Shown piece after piece: positions 45,176 through 54,957 of a stretch of DNA of 64,000 bases. The stretch is from contig CAWBBX010000135.1 in assembly GCA_963787005.1 (NCBI GenBank), positions 1-64,000 on the forward strand, in the 5' to 3' direction. Both the position numbers and the translations under genes were made by a program. Position 1 is the first letter of the stretch; each line of letters starts with the position of its first letter. The DNA is from FEN-1297 sp963787005 (lineage in GTDB: Bacteria > Bacteroidota > Ignavibacteria > Ignavibacteriales > Ignavibacteriaceae). The notes below the pieces were generated by a model. That model ran no database searches, was not told where the DNA came from, and saw only the letters and a program-made list of their open reading frames with translations.

Positions 45176-46402
45176 CTATTTGAAGAGATTGATCACCGAA
45201 ATTTCCGGTGTGGAGTTATAGCGCACAGGCGCAAGCGACATTCCTAGTCCCCTGGTTACCACCAGCAGCATATTGCCTATTTTATAATCGCCCCGCACGA
45301 ATTTGGTTTCAATCAACGTCGGGGTTAAGTTTATAAACGGGAAGAGAAACGTTATCTGTCCGCCGTGCGTATGCCCCGCGAGCATAAGATCATAATTTTT
45401 TTCAAAAGCAACTTTGGCCACGTATTCAAGAGGCTGGTGAATAAGCAGTATTTTAAAACCGTAATTACTCCCTTGCGCCGTCAGGCTGTCGAGCATCTTT
45501 TTACTTATATGCTTAACATACGTGTTAGTAACGAAGGTTATCAGAACGTCGGCGGAGTCGACTCGCAGGATCCTTTCGCCGTTGTCTATCATCTCTATAT
45601 TATACCTTTCCAGCGCGCCGGTAACTTCATTAAGGCTTTTCGCATAATCGCTGCGGTACGCCCAGTTGTCGTGGTCGCCCACGCAGGCGTAAACCCCGTA
45701 CTTCGACTTAATTTTCCCCGCGTACTCTGCGGCTTCATCAATGTAATCCGGAGTTGACGTTATCATATCTCCGCCGATAAGCACTAGATCGGGATGTGCA
45801 TCATTAACATCGGTGATAAATTTTTTCAGCCTCCTGGGATTGGTATACCTGTCTGCCTGCATGTCGGATATCAGAACAATCCTGAAGCCGTTGAGACAAT
45901 CGGGCAGATTCTTGTTTACGTAATTGACATTTCTAACGTCGATATTGGTGTAATCGTAAAGCGCTCTTGCGGGAACGTAAAGTATAAACACGGAGGCTAT
46001 TAACAGAACAATCCGGCTTTTCCAACTTCTAATATTTTCTCTTCCGCGGCGAAAGAAAGGCAGAAGAGCCAAATGAAGAATATCGATCGGCAAAAATAAA
46101 AGAATGCACTGGGCAACGATTAGGATAAATATCCAAAATGGGAATATTATCAGGGCGTCGAAAAAAATATCCGCGGGTACCCAAACGGCGGTATGAGCGA
46201 AGGAAGAGTACGTCCAGTCAAGAATTAGAAAAACCGGATAAAGATTTAAAAAGACAGCCGCCGAAATAACTATTCGCTTTAGGATGCGCGGATTTTTCGG
46301 AGAGAAGACATTTTCCGCCGACCTTCTTATCCTTCTGTAAAAATAATATTCCGCCGCGGCGCATAATGCCGCAAACAAAAAGCCAAAAAGAACCAATCGC
46401 AC
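45176..46402 (-). CDS. Membrane metallophosphoesterase (YaeI/YkuE-like)
   Basis: 408 residues. About five N-terminal helices (1-150) precede a calcineurin-like phosphoesterase with metal motifs ISDMQ, VLIGGDMI, VGDHDNW and LAGHTHGGQ. The classic GNHD is GDHD, which occurs in YaeI-type enzymes. The substrate may be a lipid phosphodiester such as UDP-diacylglucosamine relatives, but this is uncertain. Confidence 0.9.
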   Translation of the reverse strand: MRLVLFGFLFAALCAAAEYYFYRRIRRSAENVFSPKNPRILKRIVISAAVFLNLYPVFLILDWTYSSFAHTAVWVPADIFFDALIIFPFWIFILIVAQCILLFLPIDILHLALLPFFRRGRENIRSWKSRIVLLIASVFILYVPARALYDYTNIDVRNVNYVNKNLPDCLNGFRIVLISDMQADRYTNPRRLKKFITDVNDAHPDLVLIGGDMITSTPDYIDEAAEYAGKIKSKYGVYACVGDHDNWAYRSDYAKSLNEVTGALERYNIEMIDNGERILRVDSADVLITFVTNTYVKHISKKMLDSLTAQGSNYGFKILLIHQPLEYVAKVAFEKNYDLMLAGHTHGGQITFLFPFINLTPTLIETKFVRGDYKIGNMLLVVTRGLGMSLAPVRYNSTPEISVINLFK

Positions 46403-46442
46403 GATTCTCCCTTTAAAATTTTTTCAACATAGTTTAACCACT

Positions 46443-47189
46443 TTACAAAATTCCGCTGCGTAAGTCATTTATCATTTTAGTCATTTTTTTCACATGCGAT
46501 CCGCTCCAGTAAACGCGGCCGCAGTTATTGCAGAACTTAAATTTCTCCTGGTTTTTCTTAATATTTGGAGGCAGCTTGTTTGAAACCTTTTCTTTGTCGG
46601 CTTCAGAGAGAGCGCCGTTGCACTCCAGACACCTGGAAAATTCTCTTATCTTATTTTTAAGATCGAACCTGCCGACAACTTCGGCGAGCTGTTTTTCGGG
46701 ATCATTGTACCTTACAAAATATCCCCTTGTCACCGCGCTGCGTTTTAATATTCCGCGATCCCTGGTGAGGATCGTTCTCTTCTGATTGAGGGAGATATTG
46801 ACGATTTCTTCGTCTTCTAAATTATTGCCGTACGCCGAGTCGAAGCCGAGCATTCTTAAATATCTTGCTAATTTACCGAGATGAACGTCGAGGACAAATT
46901 TCGGTTCCCTTAGCGGTTCCGGCCTTAAGTGCTGCACGGAAGAGATATCGAGCGATTCGAATTCTGGGTAGACACTTATATCGTCCCCGTCCCCCACAAT
47001 ATATTCGAATCCGGAAGACACTCCGTTAATGATAATCAGGTCTATTTCCGTATGCGGCACCCCAATGGCTTCTATCATATCCTTCACGGACGCCCTGTCT
47101 ATGAACCGGTGCTCACATCTTTGTTTTCTTTTTTCCTCCGGAAGAAAATCGTTAAGCTCTTCGTAAAACCTGAAATATGCTTTTTTCAT
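46443..47189 (-). CDS. Mut7-C RNase-domain protein with N-terminal ubiquitin-like domain
   Basis: 248 residues. An N-terminal Mut7-C ubiquitin-like region (1-90, AYFRFYEELNDFLPEEKR) is followed by a PIN-fold Mut7-C domain (FVLDVHLGKLARYLRMLGFD, ILTRDRGIL with conserved aspartates) and a zinc ribbon (CLECNGAL ... CNNCGRVYW). Predicted ribonuclease or RNA-binding protein; the target is unknown. 40 bases from the phosphoesterase gene, probably cotranscribed. Confidence 0.92.
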   Translation of the reverse strand: MKKAYFRFYEELNDFLPEEKRKQRCEHRFIDRASVKDMIEAIGVPHTEIDLIIINGVSSGFEYIVGDGDDISVYPEFESLDISSVQHLRPEPLREPKFVLDVHLGKLARYLRMLGFDSAYGNNLEDEEIVNISLNQKRTILTRDRGILKRSAVTRGYFVRYNDPEKQLAEVVGRFDLKNKIREFSRCLECNGALSEADKEKVSNKLPPNIKKNQEKFKFCNNCGRVYWSGSHVKKMTKMINDLRSGIL

Positions 47190-47286
47190 ATCTAAGCGCC
47201 GGGAACATAGTACAAAAAATCTTCTTATAATTTAGAAGATTTTTTACCAGTTCCTAAGCGGCCGCGGAAAGGTTATTTAAAATTAA

Positions 47287-47312
47287 AAAGTCCCGGGGGA
47301 TACCGGGACTTT
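47287..47312 (-). terminator. Terminator of gyrA
   Basis: AAAGTCCCGG (47287-47296) pairs with CCGGGACTTT (47303-47312), with A/T-rich flanks extending the stem; T-rich on the minus strand after the hairpin. Confidence 0.85.
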
Positions 47313-47334
47313 AATTTAAGATAATAAGCGGCTA

Positions 47335-49785
47335 TTATTCGGCTCCGTTTATATCAACCTCTTCTTCCGGGATCACCTTCGCTATATCGGCGATGGCGTC
47401 TCCTTCATTAAGCCTGATTACACGGACGCCCTGTGTGTTGCGCCCCATTATCCTTATATCCCTAACAGTCTGTCTTATAACCATTCCGTGCGTAGATATA
47501 ATTACTAACTCGTCGCCGTCTACAACCTCCATCATGGCCATCATCTTTCCGACCTTGTCGCTCGTCTTAACCGTTATAACCCCCTTGCCGCCGCGCTTTG
47601 TTATCCTATAGTCATTTATGTCGGAGCGCTTACCGAACCCTTTTTCGGTAACCACAAGAATGTTGTCGTTTCTTTTTATCACGAGCAGTCCGACGACCAT
47701 ATCATCTTTTCCAAGATTAACGCCTCTTACGCCTGTCGCGGTACGACCCATATTTCTCACGTCTTTCTCGTTGAATCTTATGGCGAATCCGTTATGTGTA
47801 CCGAGGACAATATCGTTGCTGCCGTCCGTCAGCTTAACGGAGATAAGCTTATCGCCCTTAACAATGTTGATGGCGTTTATTCCGCCCCTTCTTACGTTGC
47901 CGTAAGCGGAAAGTACCGTCTTTTTTATCGTACCTTTTTGTGTCGCCATCACGATATAAGAATCGTCATTAAATTCTTTAACCGTTACGAAGGCTGTTAT
48001 CTCCTCATCTTTATCTTTTTGGATAAGATTCAAAATAGAACGGCCCCTTGTGGCCCGGCCTCCCTCTGGAAGCTCGTGCACCTTCAGCCAATAGCACTTT
48101 CCTTTATCCGTAAAGAACATAATATAATGGTGAGTCGACGCGATAAACATGTGCTCAATAAAGTCGTCTTCTTTAGTTCCGGCGCCCGTAACGCCTTTTC
48201 CCCCGCGGCCCTGTTTGCGGTACCCGCTGACAGGGAATCTCTTTATGAATCCTTTGTGAGATATCGTAACGACGACGTCTTCCTCGGCAATAATATCCTC
48301 GAGGGAGAATTCTTCGTAATTATAAATGATCTCGGTTTTCCTGGCGTCGCCGTATCTTTCTTTGATGGCGAGCAGCTCGTCCTTTATTATAAGATATCTT
48401 TTTTCTTCACTATCGAGTATGCCCTTTAGCTTTTCTATAAGTTTAATAATTTCCTTGTACTCATCTTCTATTTTCTTTCTTTCGAGCCCGGTCAATCTCT
48501 GCAGACGCATGTCGAGGATAGCCTTGGCCTGTATCTCGCTAAGCTTGAACTTACGCATCAAATTGCTCTTGGCGGCCTCCACGTCGCGTGATTTTTTAAT
48601 CGTCTCAATCACCGCGTCTATGTTGTCTAGGGCTATTATATATCCTTCCAGTATGTGTGCCCGGCGCTCGGCTGCGTCCAGTTCGTACTTTGTTCTTCTT
48701 ATAAGAACATCCATCCTGTGTTCAAGGAAGTGCTGCATTACCTCCTTAAGATTAAGTACTTTCGGAGCGCCTTTAACCAGAGCCAGAGTAATAACGCCGA
48801 ACGTTGTCTGCATCTGGGTGTGTTTGAATAGCTGGTTTAGAACCACGGCCGGCTGGGCATCGCGCTTAAGTTCTATAACCATTCTCATGCCGTCACGGTC
48901 TGATTCGTCGCGTATGTTAGATATGTCGTTAAGCTTTCCCGCACGAACCAGGTCAGCTATTTTTTCGATAAGATTCGCCTTATTAACCTGGTATGGCAGC
49001 TCGGTAACTACAATATTTTCCCTGTTGTTCTTAAGGGTTTCTATGTTGGCTTTAGCGCGAACAACTATTCTTCCTCGGCCCGTCAAAAAAGCTTCTTTAA
49101 CGCCTTCGTAACCATAGATAATTCCGGCGGTCGGGAAGTCGGGCGCTATCACATGCTTCATCAGCTTTTCGATAGTGATGTTAGGATTTTTTATCAAGGC
49201 AATCAGACCGTCAACCACCTCGCTTAAATTGTGCGGAGGAATATTGGTCGCCATACCTACGGCTATGCCGCTGGATCCGTTTATAAGCAGGTTGGGAAGA
49301 TAAGCCGGAAGAACTGTCGGCTCCTGGAGAGAGTCATCGAAGTTTGGTGCGAAGTCGACCGTGTTTTTATCGAGATCCCTCAGCATTTCTTCGGATATTC
49401 TGGCCAGCCTTGCCTCCGTATAACGCATAGCCGCGGGAGAGTCGCCGTCTACCGAGCCGAAGTTTCCCTGTCCGTCCACCAGCGGATATCTAAGGGAGAA
49501 ATCCTGCACCATCCTTACCATTGTATCGTAAACCGCGGAGTCGCCGTGCGGGTGATACTTACCAAGAACCTCTCCGACGATCCTTGCGGATTTTTTATAC
49601 GGACGATTATGCGCTAGTCCCAATTCGTGCATACCGAAGAGCACCCTTCTGTGAACGGGCTTCAGACCGTCTCTTACATCCGGCAGAGCCCTAGATACAA
49701 TTACTGACATCGAATAATCGATATACGAGGATTTCATCTCCTCTTCGAGAGAGACCGGAATTATTTTTTCAAAGATTGTTGCCAT
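47335..49785 (-). CDS. gyrA: DNA gyrase subunit A
   Basis: 816 residues. The catalytic tyrosine lies in AAMRYTEARL, and the quinolone region reads HPHGDSAVYDTMVRM, keeping the serine and aspartate associated with drug sensitivity. The C-terminal beta-pinwheel contains the GyrA-box variant QGRGGKG, which marks gyrase (DNA wrapping, negative supercoiling) rather than topoisomerase IV. 48 bases downstream of gyrB. Confidence 0.97.
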   Translation of the reverse strand: MATIFEKIIPVSLEEEMKSSYIDYSMSVIVSRALPDVRDGLKPVHRRVLFGMHELGLAHNRPYKKSARIVGEVLGKYHPHGDSAVYDTMVRMVQDFSLRYPLVDGQGNFGSVDGDSPAAMRYTEARLARISEEMLRDLDKNTVDFAPNFDDSLQEPTVLPAYLPNLLINGSSGIAVGMATNIPPHNLSEVVDGLIALIKNPNITIEKLMKHVIAPDFPTAGIIYGYEGVKEAFLTGRGRIVVRAKANIETLKNNRENIVVTELPYQVNKANLIEKIADLVRAGKLNDISNIRDESDRDGMRMVIELKRDAQPAVVLNQLFKHTQMQTTFGVITLALVKGAPKVLNLKEVMQHFLEHRMDVLIRRTKYELDAAERRAHILEGYIIALDNIDAVIETIKKSRDVEAAKSNLMRKFKLSEIQAKAILDMRLQRLTGLERKKIEDEYKEIIKLIEKLKGILDSEEKRYLIIKDELLAIKERYGDARKTEIIYNYEEFSLEDIIAEEDVVVTISHKGFIKRFPVSGYRKQGRGGKGVTGAGTKEDDFIEHMFIASTHHYIMFFTDKGKCYWLKVHELPEGGRATRGRSILNLIQKDKDEEITAFVTVKEFNDDSYIVMATQKGTIKKTVLSAYGNVRRGGINAINIVKGDKLISVKLTDGSNDIVLGTHNGFAIRFNEKDVRNMGRTATGVRGVNLGKDDMVVGLLVIKRNDNILVVTEKGFGKRSDINDYRITKRGGKGVITVKTSDKVGKMMAMMEVVDGDELVIISTHGMVIRQTVRDIRIMGRNTQGVRVIRLNEGDAIADIAKVIPEEEVDINGAE

Positions 49786-49833
49786 GAATTTTTACTGTTT
49801 TATTTGTGAATTATTCAAATTTCTTTTTATCGT

Positions 49834-51807
49834 TTAGACATCGAGGTTCCTAACGTACTTGGCGTTCTTTTCGATAAATTCACGCCTTGGTTCAACCGCA
49901 TCGCCCATCAGAGTTTCAAATATTTTGTCGGCGGCGGCGGAGCTTTCAAGTGTTACCTGCAGAACCGTTCGCGTCTCCGGGTTCATCGTGGTTTCCCAAA
50001 GCTGTTCGGGATTCATCTCACCGAGACCTTTATAGCGCGATATAGAAACCCCTTTAACAGATCCTTCTTCTATCATTTCCCCCATCAATTCGTCTGTCTT
50101 ATCTTTGCCGCTTACTTTCAGGCGTTTAAGAACCTCATCTCTTTCGTTGTCGTCGAAAGCATAGAATTCCTGCTTGCCTTTTTTTATCTTATACAGCGGC
50201 GGCTGTGCAATGTACACCTTCCCCTGGTTTATTAATTCTTGCATGTGTCGGTACAGGAACGTAAGGAGAAGCGTTCTGATATGGCTGCCGTCCACGTCGG
50301 CATCCGTCATAAGAATTATTTTTCCGTAGCGCGCTTTTGTTACATCGAACGCTGCTCCGAGTCCGGCGCCTATCGCAGATATAATTGCTTTAATTTCGTT
50401 GTTCTCGAGAATCTTATTAAGCTTGGCCTTTTCCACGTTAAGAATTTTTCCTTTAAGGGGAAGAATAGCCTGGAACCTTCTGTCGCGGCCCTGCTTAGCC
50501 GAACCGCCGGCCGAGTCGCCCTCGACAATATAAATTTCGCAGTGCTCCGGATCGGTTATGGAGCAGTCGGCCAGTTTGCCAGGAAGGTTCATGCTGTCGA
50601 GCGCGTTCTTTCTTCTCGCAAGATCCCGCGCTTTCCTGGCGGCCTCCCTTGCTTCTGCGGCGCGCATACATTTTTCAATTATCTTCTTACCTACGGATGG
50701 ATTCTCTTCGAGATACTCCGATAATTTTTCACCCACTATGGTTTCAACGGCCGACTTAGTCTCGCTGTTTCCGAGTTTTGTTTTAGTCTGCCCTTCGAAC
50801 TGCGGTTCCTGCACTTTTACCGAAATCACCGCCGTCAGCCCCTCTCGGAAATCGTCTCCCGTGAGCGTAATTTTACCGTCTTTATTCAGGTTGTTTTTGC
50901 TGGAGTAGTTATTAAGCGTTCTGGTAAGCGCGGTTTTAAAACCAACGAGGTGTGTTCCGCCCTCGTGCGTGTTAATATTATTAACATAAGAAAATATATT
51001 CTCCGAGTACGTGTTGTTGTATTGAAACGCAATCTCTATTGGCGTGCTGTCGCGCTCTCCTTCGATGTAGACCGTTTTATGAAACTGCTCCCTGTTCTCG
51101 TCTAGATATTTTACAAACTCTACAAGGCCGCCTTTAAAGTGAAACGTTTCCTCTTCGCCTCCGTTCCTAACATCCTTAATTTTTATTGTTATCGTCTTAT
51201 TAAGGTATGCGAGTTCTCTCATTCTTTCGGCGAGAGTATCAAATTTGAACTTTCCGGCTTTGAAAATTTCTACATCCGGGAAGAAGGTTGTCTTTGTTCC
51301 GGACTCGTTCTTTTTCGCCTTGCCTATTTCTTTTACGGGCTTGAGCGGAACACCTTTTTTGTATTCCTGAAAATAAACCTTACCATCTCTTTTAACCTCG
51401 ACCTTTAGCCAGTCGGAAAGAGCGTTTACAACGGAAACACCCACACCGTGAAGCCCCCCGGAAACTTTGTACGTGTCTTTATCGAACTTTCCTCCGGCAT
51501 GTAACACGGTCATTACTATCTCGAGAGCTGATTTTTTCTCTTCGGGATGAAGATCGACAGGGATGCCGCGGCCGTTGTCTTCAACCGTTATGCTTTCGTC
51601 CTTGTTGATGGTAATGGTAATGTAGTCGGCAAACCCGGCCAGTGACTCGTCAATACTGTTGTCCACAACTTCGTTCACAAGGTGGTGAAGTCCGCGCGGC
51701 CCCACATCGCCGATATACATTGCCGGGCGCTTGCGGACAGCCTCGAGCCCTTTTAGTACATTTATATTTTTAGCACTATAATCGTTAATTTTTTTTGCAT
51801 TAGCCAT
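49834..51807 (-). CDS. gyrB: DNA gyrase subunit B
   Basis: 657 residues. GHKL ATPase motifs: VDNSIDESLAG, VEDNGRGIPV, GGLHGVGVSVVNALS; transducer domain; TOPRIM with EGDSAGGSAKQGRDR and DADVDGSHIRTLLLTF; C-terminal RYKGLGEMNPEQLWETTMNPE. Provides ATP hydrolysis for supercoiling with GyrA. Part of the dnaA-dnaN-recF-gyrB-gyrA block. Confidence 0.97.
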   Translation of the reverse strand: MANAKKINDYSAKNINVLKGLEAVRKRPAMYIGDVGPRGLHHLVNEVVDNSIDESLAGFADYITITINKDESITVEDNGRGIPVDLHPEEKKSALEIVMTVLHAGGKFDKDTYKVSGGLHGVGVSVVNALSDWLKVEVKRDGKVYFQEYKKGVPLKPVKEIGKAKKNESGTKTTFFPDVEIFKAGKFKFDTLAERMRELAYLNKTITIKIKDVRNGGEEETFHFKGGLVEFVKYLDENREQFHKTVYIEGERDSTPIEIAFQYNNTYSENIFSYVNNINTHEGGTHLVGFKTALTRTLNNYSSKNNLNKDGKITLTGDDFREGLTAVISVKVQEPQFEGQTKTKLGNSETKSAVETIVGEKLSEYLEENPSVGKKIIEKCMRAAEAREAARKARDLARRKNALDSMNLPGKLADCSITDPEHCEIYIVEGDSAGGSAKQGRDRRFQAILPLKGKILNVEKAKLNKILENNEIKAIISAIGAGLGAAFDVTKARYGKIILMTDADVDGSHIRTLLLTFLYRHMQELINQGKVYIAQPPLYKIKKGKQEFYAFDDNERDEVLKRLKVSGKDKTDELMGEMIEEGSVKGVSISRYKGLGEMNPEQLWETTMNPETRTVLQVTLESSAAADKIFETLMGDAVEPRREFIEKNAKYVRNLDV

Positions 51808-51901
51808 ACTGATTGTCCGATTACTGGTTGTTAATATCCTGTATTATTTTATTATCCATTCCGCCTGGACCCGGAAAGAGATCGGGTTGAGGTTGTTCCG
51901 T

Positions 51902-52189
51902 TTAAGAGACGAATTTTATCCACTTTATTCTTTCGTCTCCGAAAAACTTGTTGATCTTTTCAATGATTGAACTTTCTTTAAACTTCAGTTCGTTCCTCCA
52001 TGCGGGACTTTCCGCACGCATGTAAAGAACTTTTTTTTCAACTTTTACTGCGGCCGCTACCTTTATAAGTTCCGGAAAGATATTGTGGAATTCCGTCACC
52101 ACGTCGGATTCTGCCATTGTTTTTCTGAGTCCGGCAAACGCAGGTTCTTTTTTAATTATATCTTTCATACTCAAAAAGCCGCTACTCAT
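51902..52189 (-). CDS. DUF721 (DciA-like) protein
   Basis: 95 residues matching the DUF721 core (VVTEFHNIFPELIKVAAAVKVEKKVLYMRAESPAWRNELKFKESSIIEKINKF). In other phyla DUF721 proteins (DciA) help load the replicative helicase; the location between recF and gyrB fits a replication role, though function here is inferred. The start overlaps the recF stop by 8 bases. Confidence 0.85.
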   Translation of the reverse strand: MSSGFLSMKDIIKKEPAFAGLRKTMAESDVVTEFHNIFPELIKVAAAVKVEKKVLYMRAESPAWRNELKFKESSIIEKINKFFGDERIKWIKFVS

Positions 52190-53294
52190 ACGTTATTTTA
52201 CCGCCGTTCAGTCTTATTACAGAATCTCCCTCGTCCTTCTTTAGAAAATCAAAGTTAGCAAAGTCGGTTAGCGTTATGAATGCCTGTCCCACCCGCCTCA
52301 GGTATTCGCTTATTCTAAATGACCTGTTCGCGTCGAGTTCTCCGAAAACATCGTCCAGCAGAAAAAGAGGGGCCCTGCCCGTTATTTCTTTAAGGTAGAA
52401 GAACTGTGCAAACCTTAGAACCACCTGAAATGTTTTGTGCTGGCCTTGCGAACCGTACATCCTCAGGTTCAGTCCGTTTATCTCGAATATAAAATCGTCC
52501 CTGTGCGGCCCGACAACGTTTGTGCCTCTTTTTAATTCTTCTTCTCTCTTTTCCTCGACAAGGCTTTTAAATCTCTCTTCTACGCCACTCCCCTCGCTTC
52601 CGTTCAAATAGGAATAATAAATCCGGGGCACTTCGTCGTCGTCCATTATCATCTTGTACGACTCCCGTATGAACAGGTTAAAGTCTTCCGCAAATTTTAT
52701 TCTATGCCTAATAATCTCGCTGCCGGATTGAATCAACTTTTCCGTCCAAGCGTCCAACTCGCTGTATAGATAACCGCTTCTTGATTCTTTAATCGTTCCC
52801 AGCAGAGAAGAGCGCTGCCTGAGAGTCCGGTTGTAATCCAGCAGAAAGTTTAAATATGTTTCGCTGGCTTGCGAAATTACGGAATCGACAAATTTTCTTC
52901 TGTCTCCCGGTGAGCCTTGGGTTATGGAATGGTCTGCAGGAGTTAAAATAACAACTGGGAACTTCCCTATAATATCTGCTGATCTCGATATCAACTTTTC
53001 GTCTTGAAAATAATATTTGTTTTTTTCGGAAAGGGAATAAAATACCCTGATATTATTTTCCGTTAAATCTTTGAATGAACCTTTGATTTCAAACTCGTTT
53101 TCGTTGAATCTTACCACTTCGCCGTCTGACTTGGAGTTATTGCTTTTTGTTGTACAAAGATAATATATAGATTCCAGCACGGATGTTTTTCCCTGGCCGT
53201 TTCCTCCTATTATAAAATTTAGTTTATCGGAAAAATCGAACTGTGCTTCTTTATGACTCCTAAAATTTTTTAATTGTAAGGAGGATAGAATCAT
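52182..53294 (-). CDS. recF: DNA replication and repair protein RecF
   Basis: 370 residues, SMC-like ABC ATPase: Walker A IIGGNGQGKTS, signature-like GSQGQHKTFQVVLRFAQ, Walker B PLFLLDDVFGELD. Loads RecA at gaps with RecO/RecR. A single base separates it from dnaN. Confidence 0.96.
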   Translation of the reverse strand: MILSSLQLKNFRSHKEAQFDFSDKLNFIIGGNGQGKTSVLESIYYLCTTKSNNSKSDGEVVRFNENEFEIKGSFKDLTENNIRVFYSLSEKNKYYFQDEKLISRSADIIGKFPVVILTPADHSITQGSPGDRRKFVDSVISQASETYLNFLLDYNRTLRQRSSLLGTIKESRSGYLYSELDAWTEKLIQSGSEIIRHRIKFAEDFNLFIRESYKMIMDDDEVPRIYYSYLNGSEGSGVEERFKSLVEEKREEELKRGTNVVGPHRDDFIFEINGLNLRMYGSQGQHKTFQVVLRFAQFFYLKEITGRAPLFLLDDVFGELDANRSFRISEYLRRVGQAFITLTDFANFDFLKKDEGDSVIRLNGGKITYE

Positions 53295-53295
53295 T

Positions 53296-54405
53296 TTAAT
53301 TATTCAACCGGACCGGCATTAAAAGCAGCATCAAATCTTCATTCTCGCTTACTTCCGACGGCTCAATGACGCAGGCCTTCGTGGGAGAATGGAGTTTGAA
53401 GGTAACCTGCTCGCTGTCGACGTGGGTTAGAATATCGTTAACATATGCCGTATTAAACCCTATATCCATCGGCTCGCCCGAGTATTCGCACGCCACACTT
53501 TCCTTTGCGCTAGATCCGTGATCGATGTCTTCCGCCGAAACCTCAAGGCTGTTCTTGCCGATTGAAAATTTTACCTGCTTTGAGTTTGATGTGGAGAAAA
53601 GTATCATCCTTTTTACCGAGGAAAGAATCTCGGATGTTTTAACCTTCAAGAAGTTCTCGTTCTCGAGCGGGATTACGCTGCTGTATGCAGGGTATTTCTC
53701 TCCTATAAGGCGGGATATAAATTCAAGTTCTCCTATATGAAAAGATATATTGGTCTTGCTTAAATAAATTTTAGCGTCCGAATCTCCTAGTATCTTAGAA
53801 AGTACGGAGATAGCCCTTTCGGGGACAATATATTGTTCATCTTTATCCGACTTTATTTCCTTGTTTATATACTTAACCAACCTGTGTCCGTCAGTAGATA
53901 CAAACCTTAATCCTTCACCGGTAAATTCGAAAAGTAGTCCGGTCATTGCGGGACGCATATCTTCCTTGCTCATAGCAAAGGAAGTTTGGTCTATGGCTTT
54001 CTTCAAATCGGCCCCATTAATAGTCTTTTGTTTTTCTTCCGATACCACAGGTATTGCGGGGAAGTCTTCGGGAGAAGAGAAGCCGATGTGGTAAACGCCG
54101 TTATCGGTTTTTAATTTTAATTTTGAGTTTGTTTCCGCCTCGAAGTGAATTTGGGTATCGCTTAAGGATCTTATTATGTCGAACAGAAGTCTGGCCGGAA
54201 TAACCATTTTGATGTTCTCATCAGCAGCAACGTTAATAGACGACCTTAGCGCAATCTCCAGATCCGTGGCGCAAACCTTCATTTGTCCGTCATTTATCTC
54301 GAAAAGAAAATTCTCCAAGATAGGCATAGGGGTCCTTACCGGCACCGCAGGAATTATCCTGGAAAGTAGCTTTTCCAATACCTTGCTGTTGACTTTAAAT
54401 TCCAT
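53296..54405 (-). CDS. dnaN: DNA polymerase III beta (sliding clamp)
   Basis: 369 residues with the three-domain clamp pattern: N-terminal MEFKVNSKVLEKLLSRIIPAVP, ATDLEIALRSSI, FVSTDGHRLVKY and C-terminal LMLLLMPVRLNN (the P-M-R/L-P-V-R-L tail). An AAGGAGA ribosome-binding site lies 9 bases before the ATG. Separated from dnaA by a small lipoprotein gene and an A/T-rich gap. Confidence 0.97.
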   Translation of the reverse strand: MEFKVNSKVLEKLLSRIIPAVPVRTPMPILENFLFEINDGQMKVCATDLEIALRSSINVAADENIKMVIPARLLFDIIRSLSDTQIHFEAETNSKLKLKTDNGVYHIGFSSPEDFPAIPVVSEEKQKTINGADLKKAIDQTSFAMSKEDMRPAMTGLLFEFTGEGLRFVSTDGHRLVKYINKEIKSDKDEQYIVPERAISVLSKILGDSDAKIYLSKTNISFHIGELEFISRLIGEKYPAYSSVIPLENENFLKVKTSEILSSVKRMILFSTSNSKQVKFSIGKNSLEVSAEDIDHGSSAKESVACEYSGEPMDIGFNTAYVNDILTHVDSEQVTFKLHSPTKACVIEPSEVSENEDLMLLLMPVRLNN

Positions 54406-54555
54406 TAATATTTTCTCCTTTTAAGAAGTGTAAATTACTAAAAATACATACTAATCTCAATGAATTAGTGCCGTGAAAATCATGGAAAACGGGCCGTTAT
54501 AAGGAAAAAATCGAGTCTTCTGGGCATGCAGCCAGGAGCGGTTTATGTGATAAAA

Positions 54556-54957
54556 TTAAAAGCCGGTCGGACTGGTCTGGCTTTGATCATCACTGCTCGT
54601 TTTTGTGGCATTCAGCGTATATGTTCCGCCTGTAAATGCACTCGTATAAAATACTAAAATCTTTGTACCGGCTTTTATATCCACCGAACCACTTACATCT
54701 CCCTTAGCAGAGGAACCTGTAATACCGGACGGCACCGAGAATGTGGTTGCGTAATCGTAAGTTCCTTTCGGTATTTCCGAAATAACGCTGGTTTTTCCCG
54801 CCGCCACATCAATTACTCCGCCGCGGAAATTTATGCGCAGTTCGCTGTCGGAAGAATTTTTGAATGTAATACTGTTATTAACCGAAGTAGAACATCCAGT
54901 GATAATCAGTAAACCTAGAACAAGCCCCCCAAACAATACGATAGATAAATTTTTCAT
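54556..54957 (-). CDS. Small lipoprotein of unknown function between dnaN and dnaA
   Basis: 133 residues. Signal peptide with lipobox IITGC, then a beta-rich domain (NSITFKNSSDSELRINFRGGVIDVAAGKTSVISEIPKGTYDY) like those in T9SS-bearing phyla that bind surfaces or act as assembly factors; no family assigned. It is translated in the same direction as dnaA and dnaN and interrupts the usual dnaA-dnaN pair. AGGGCAC precedes the ATG, a weak Shine-Dalgarno site. Confidence 0.72.
   Translation of the reverse strand: MKNLSIVLFGGLVLGLLIITGCSTSVNNSITFKNSSDSELRINFRGGVIDVAAGKTSVISEIPKGTYDYATTFSVPSGITGSSAKGDVSGSVDIKAGTKILVFYTSAFTGGTYTLNATKTSSDDQSQTSPTGF

Noticed and set aside
48326..49111. Long open frames on the plus strand opposite gyrA and gyrB
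   Set aside because: They mirror strongly conserved gyrase codons and have low-complexity serine/leucine content; they are antisense shadows.
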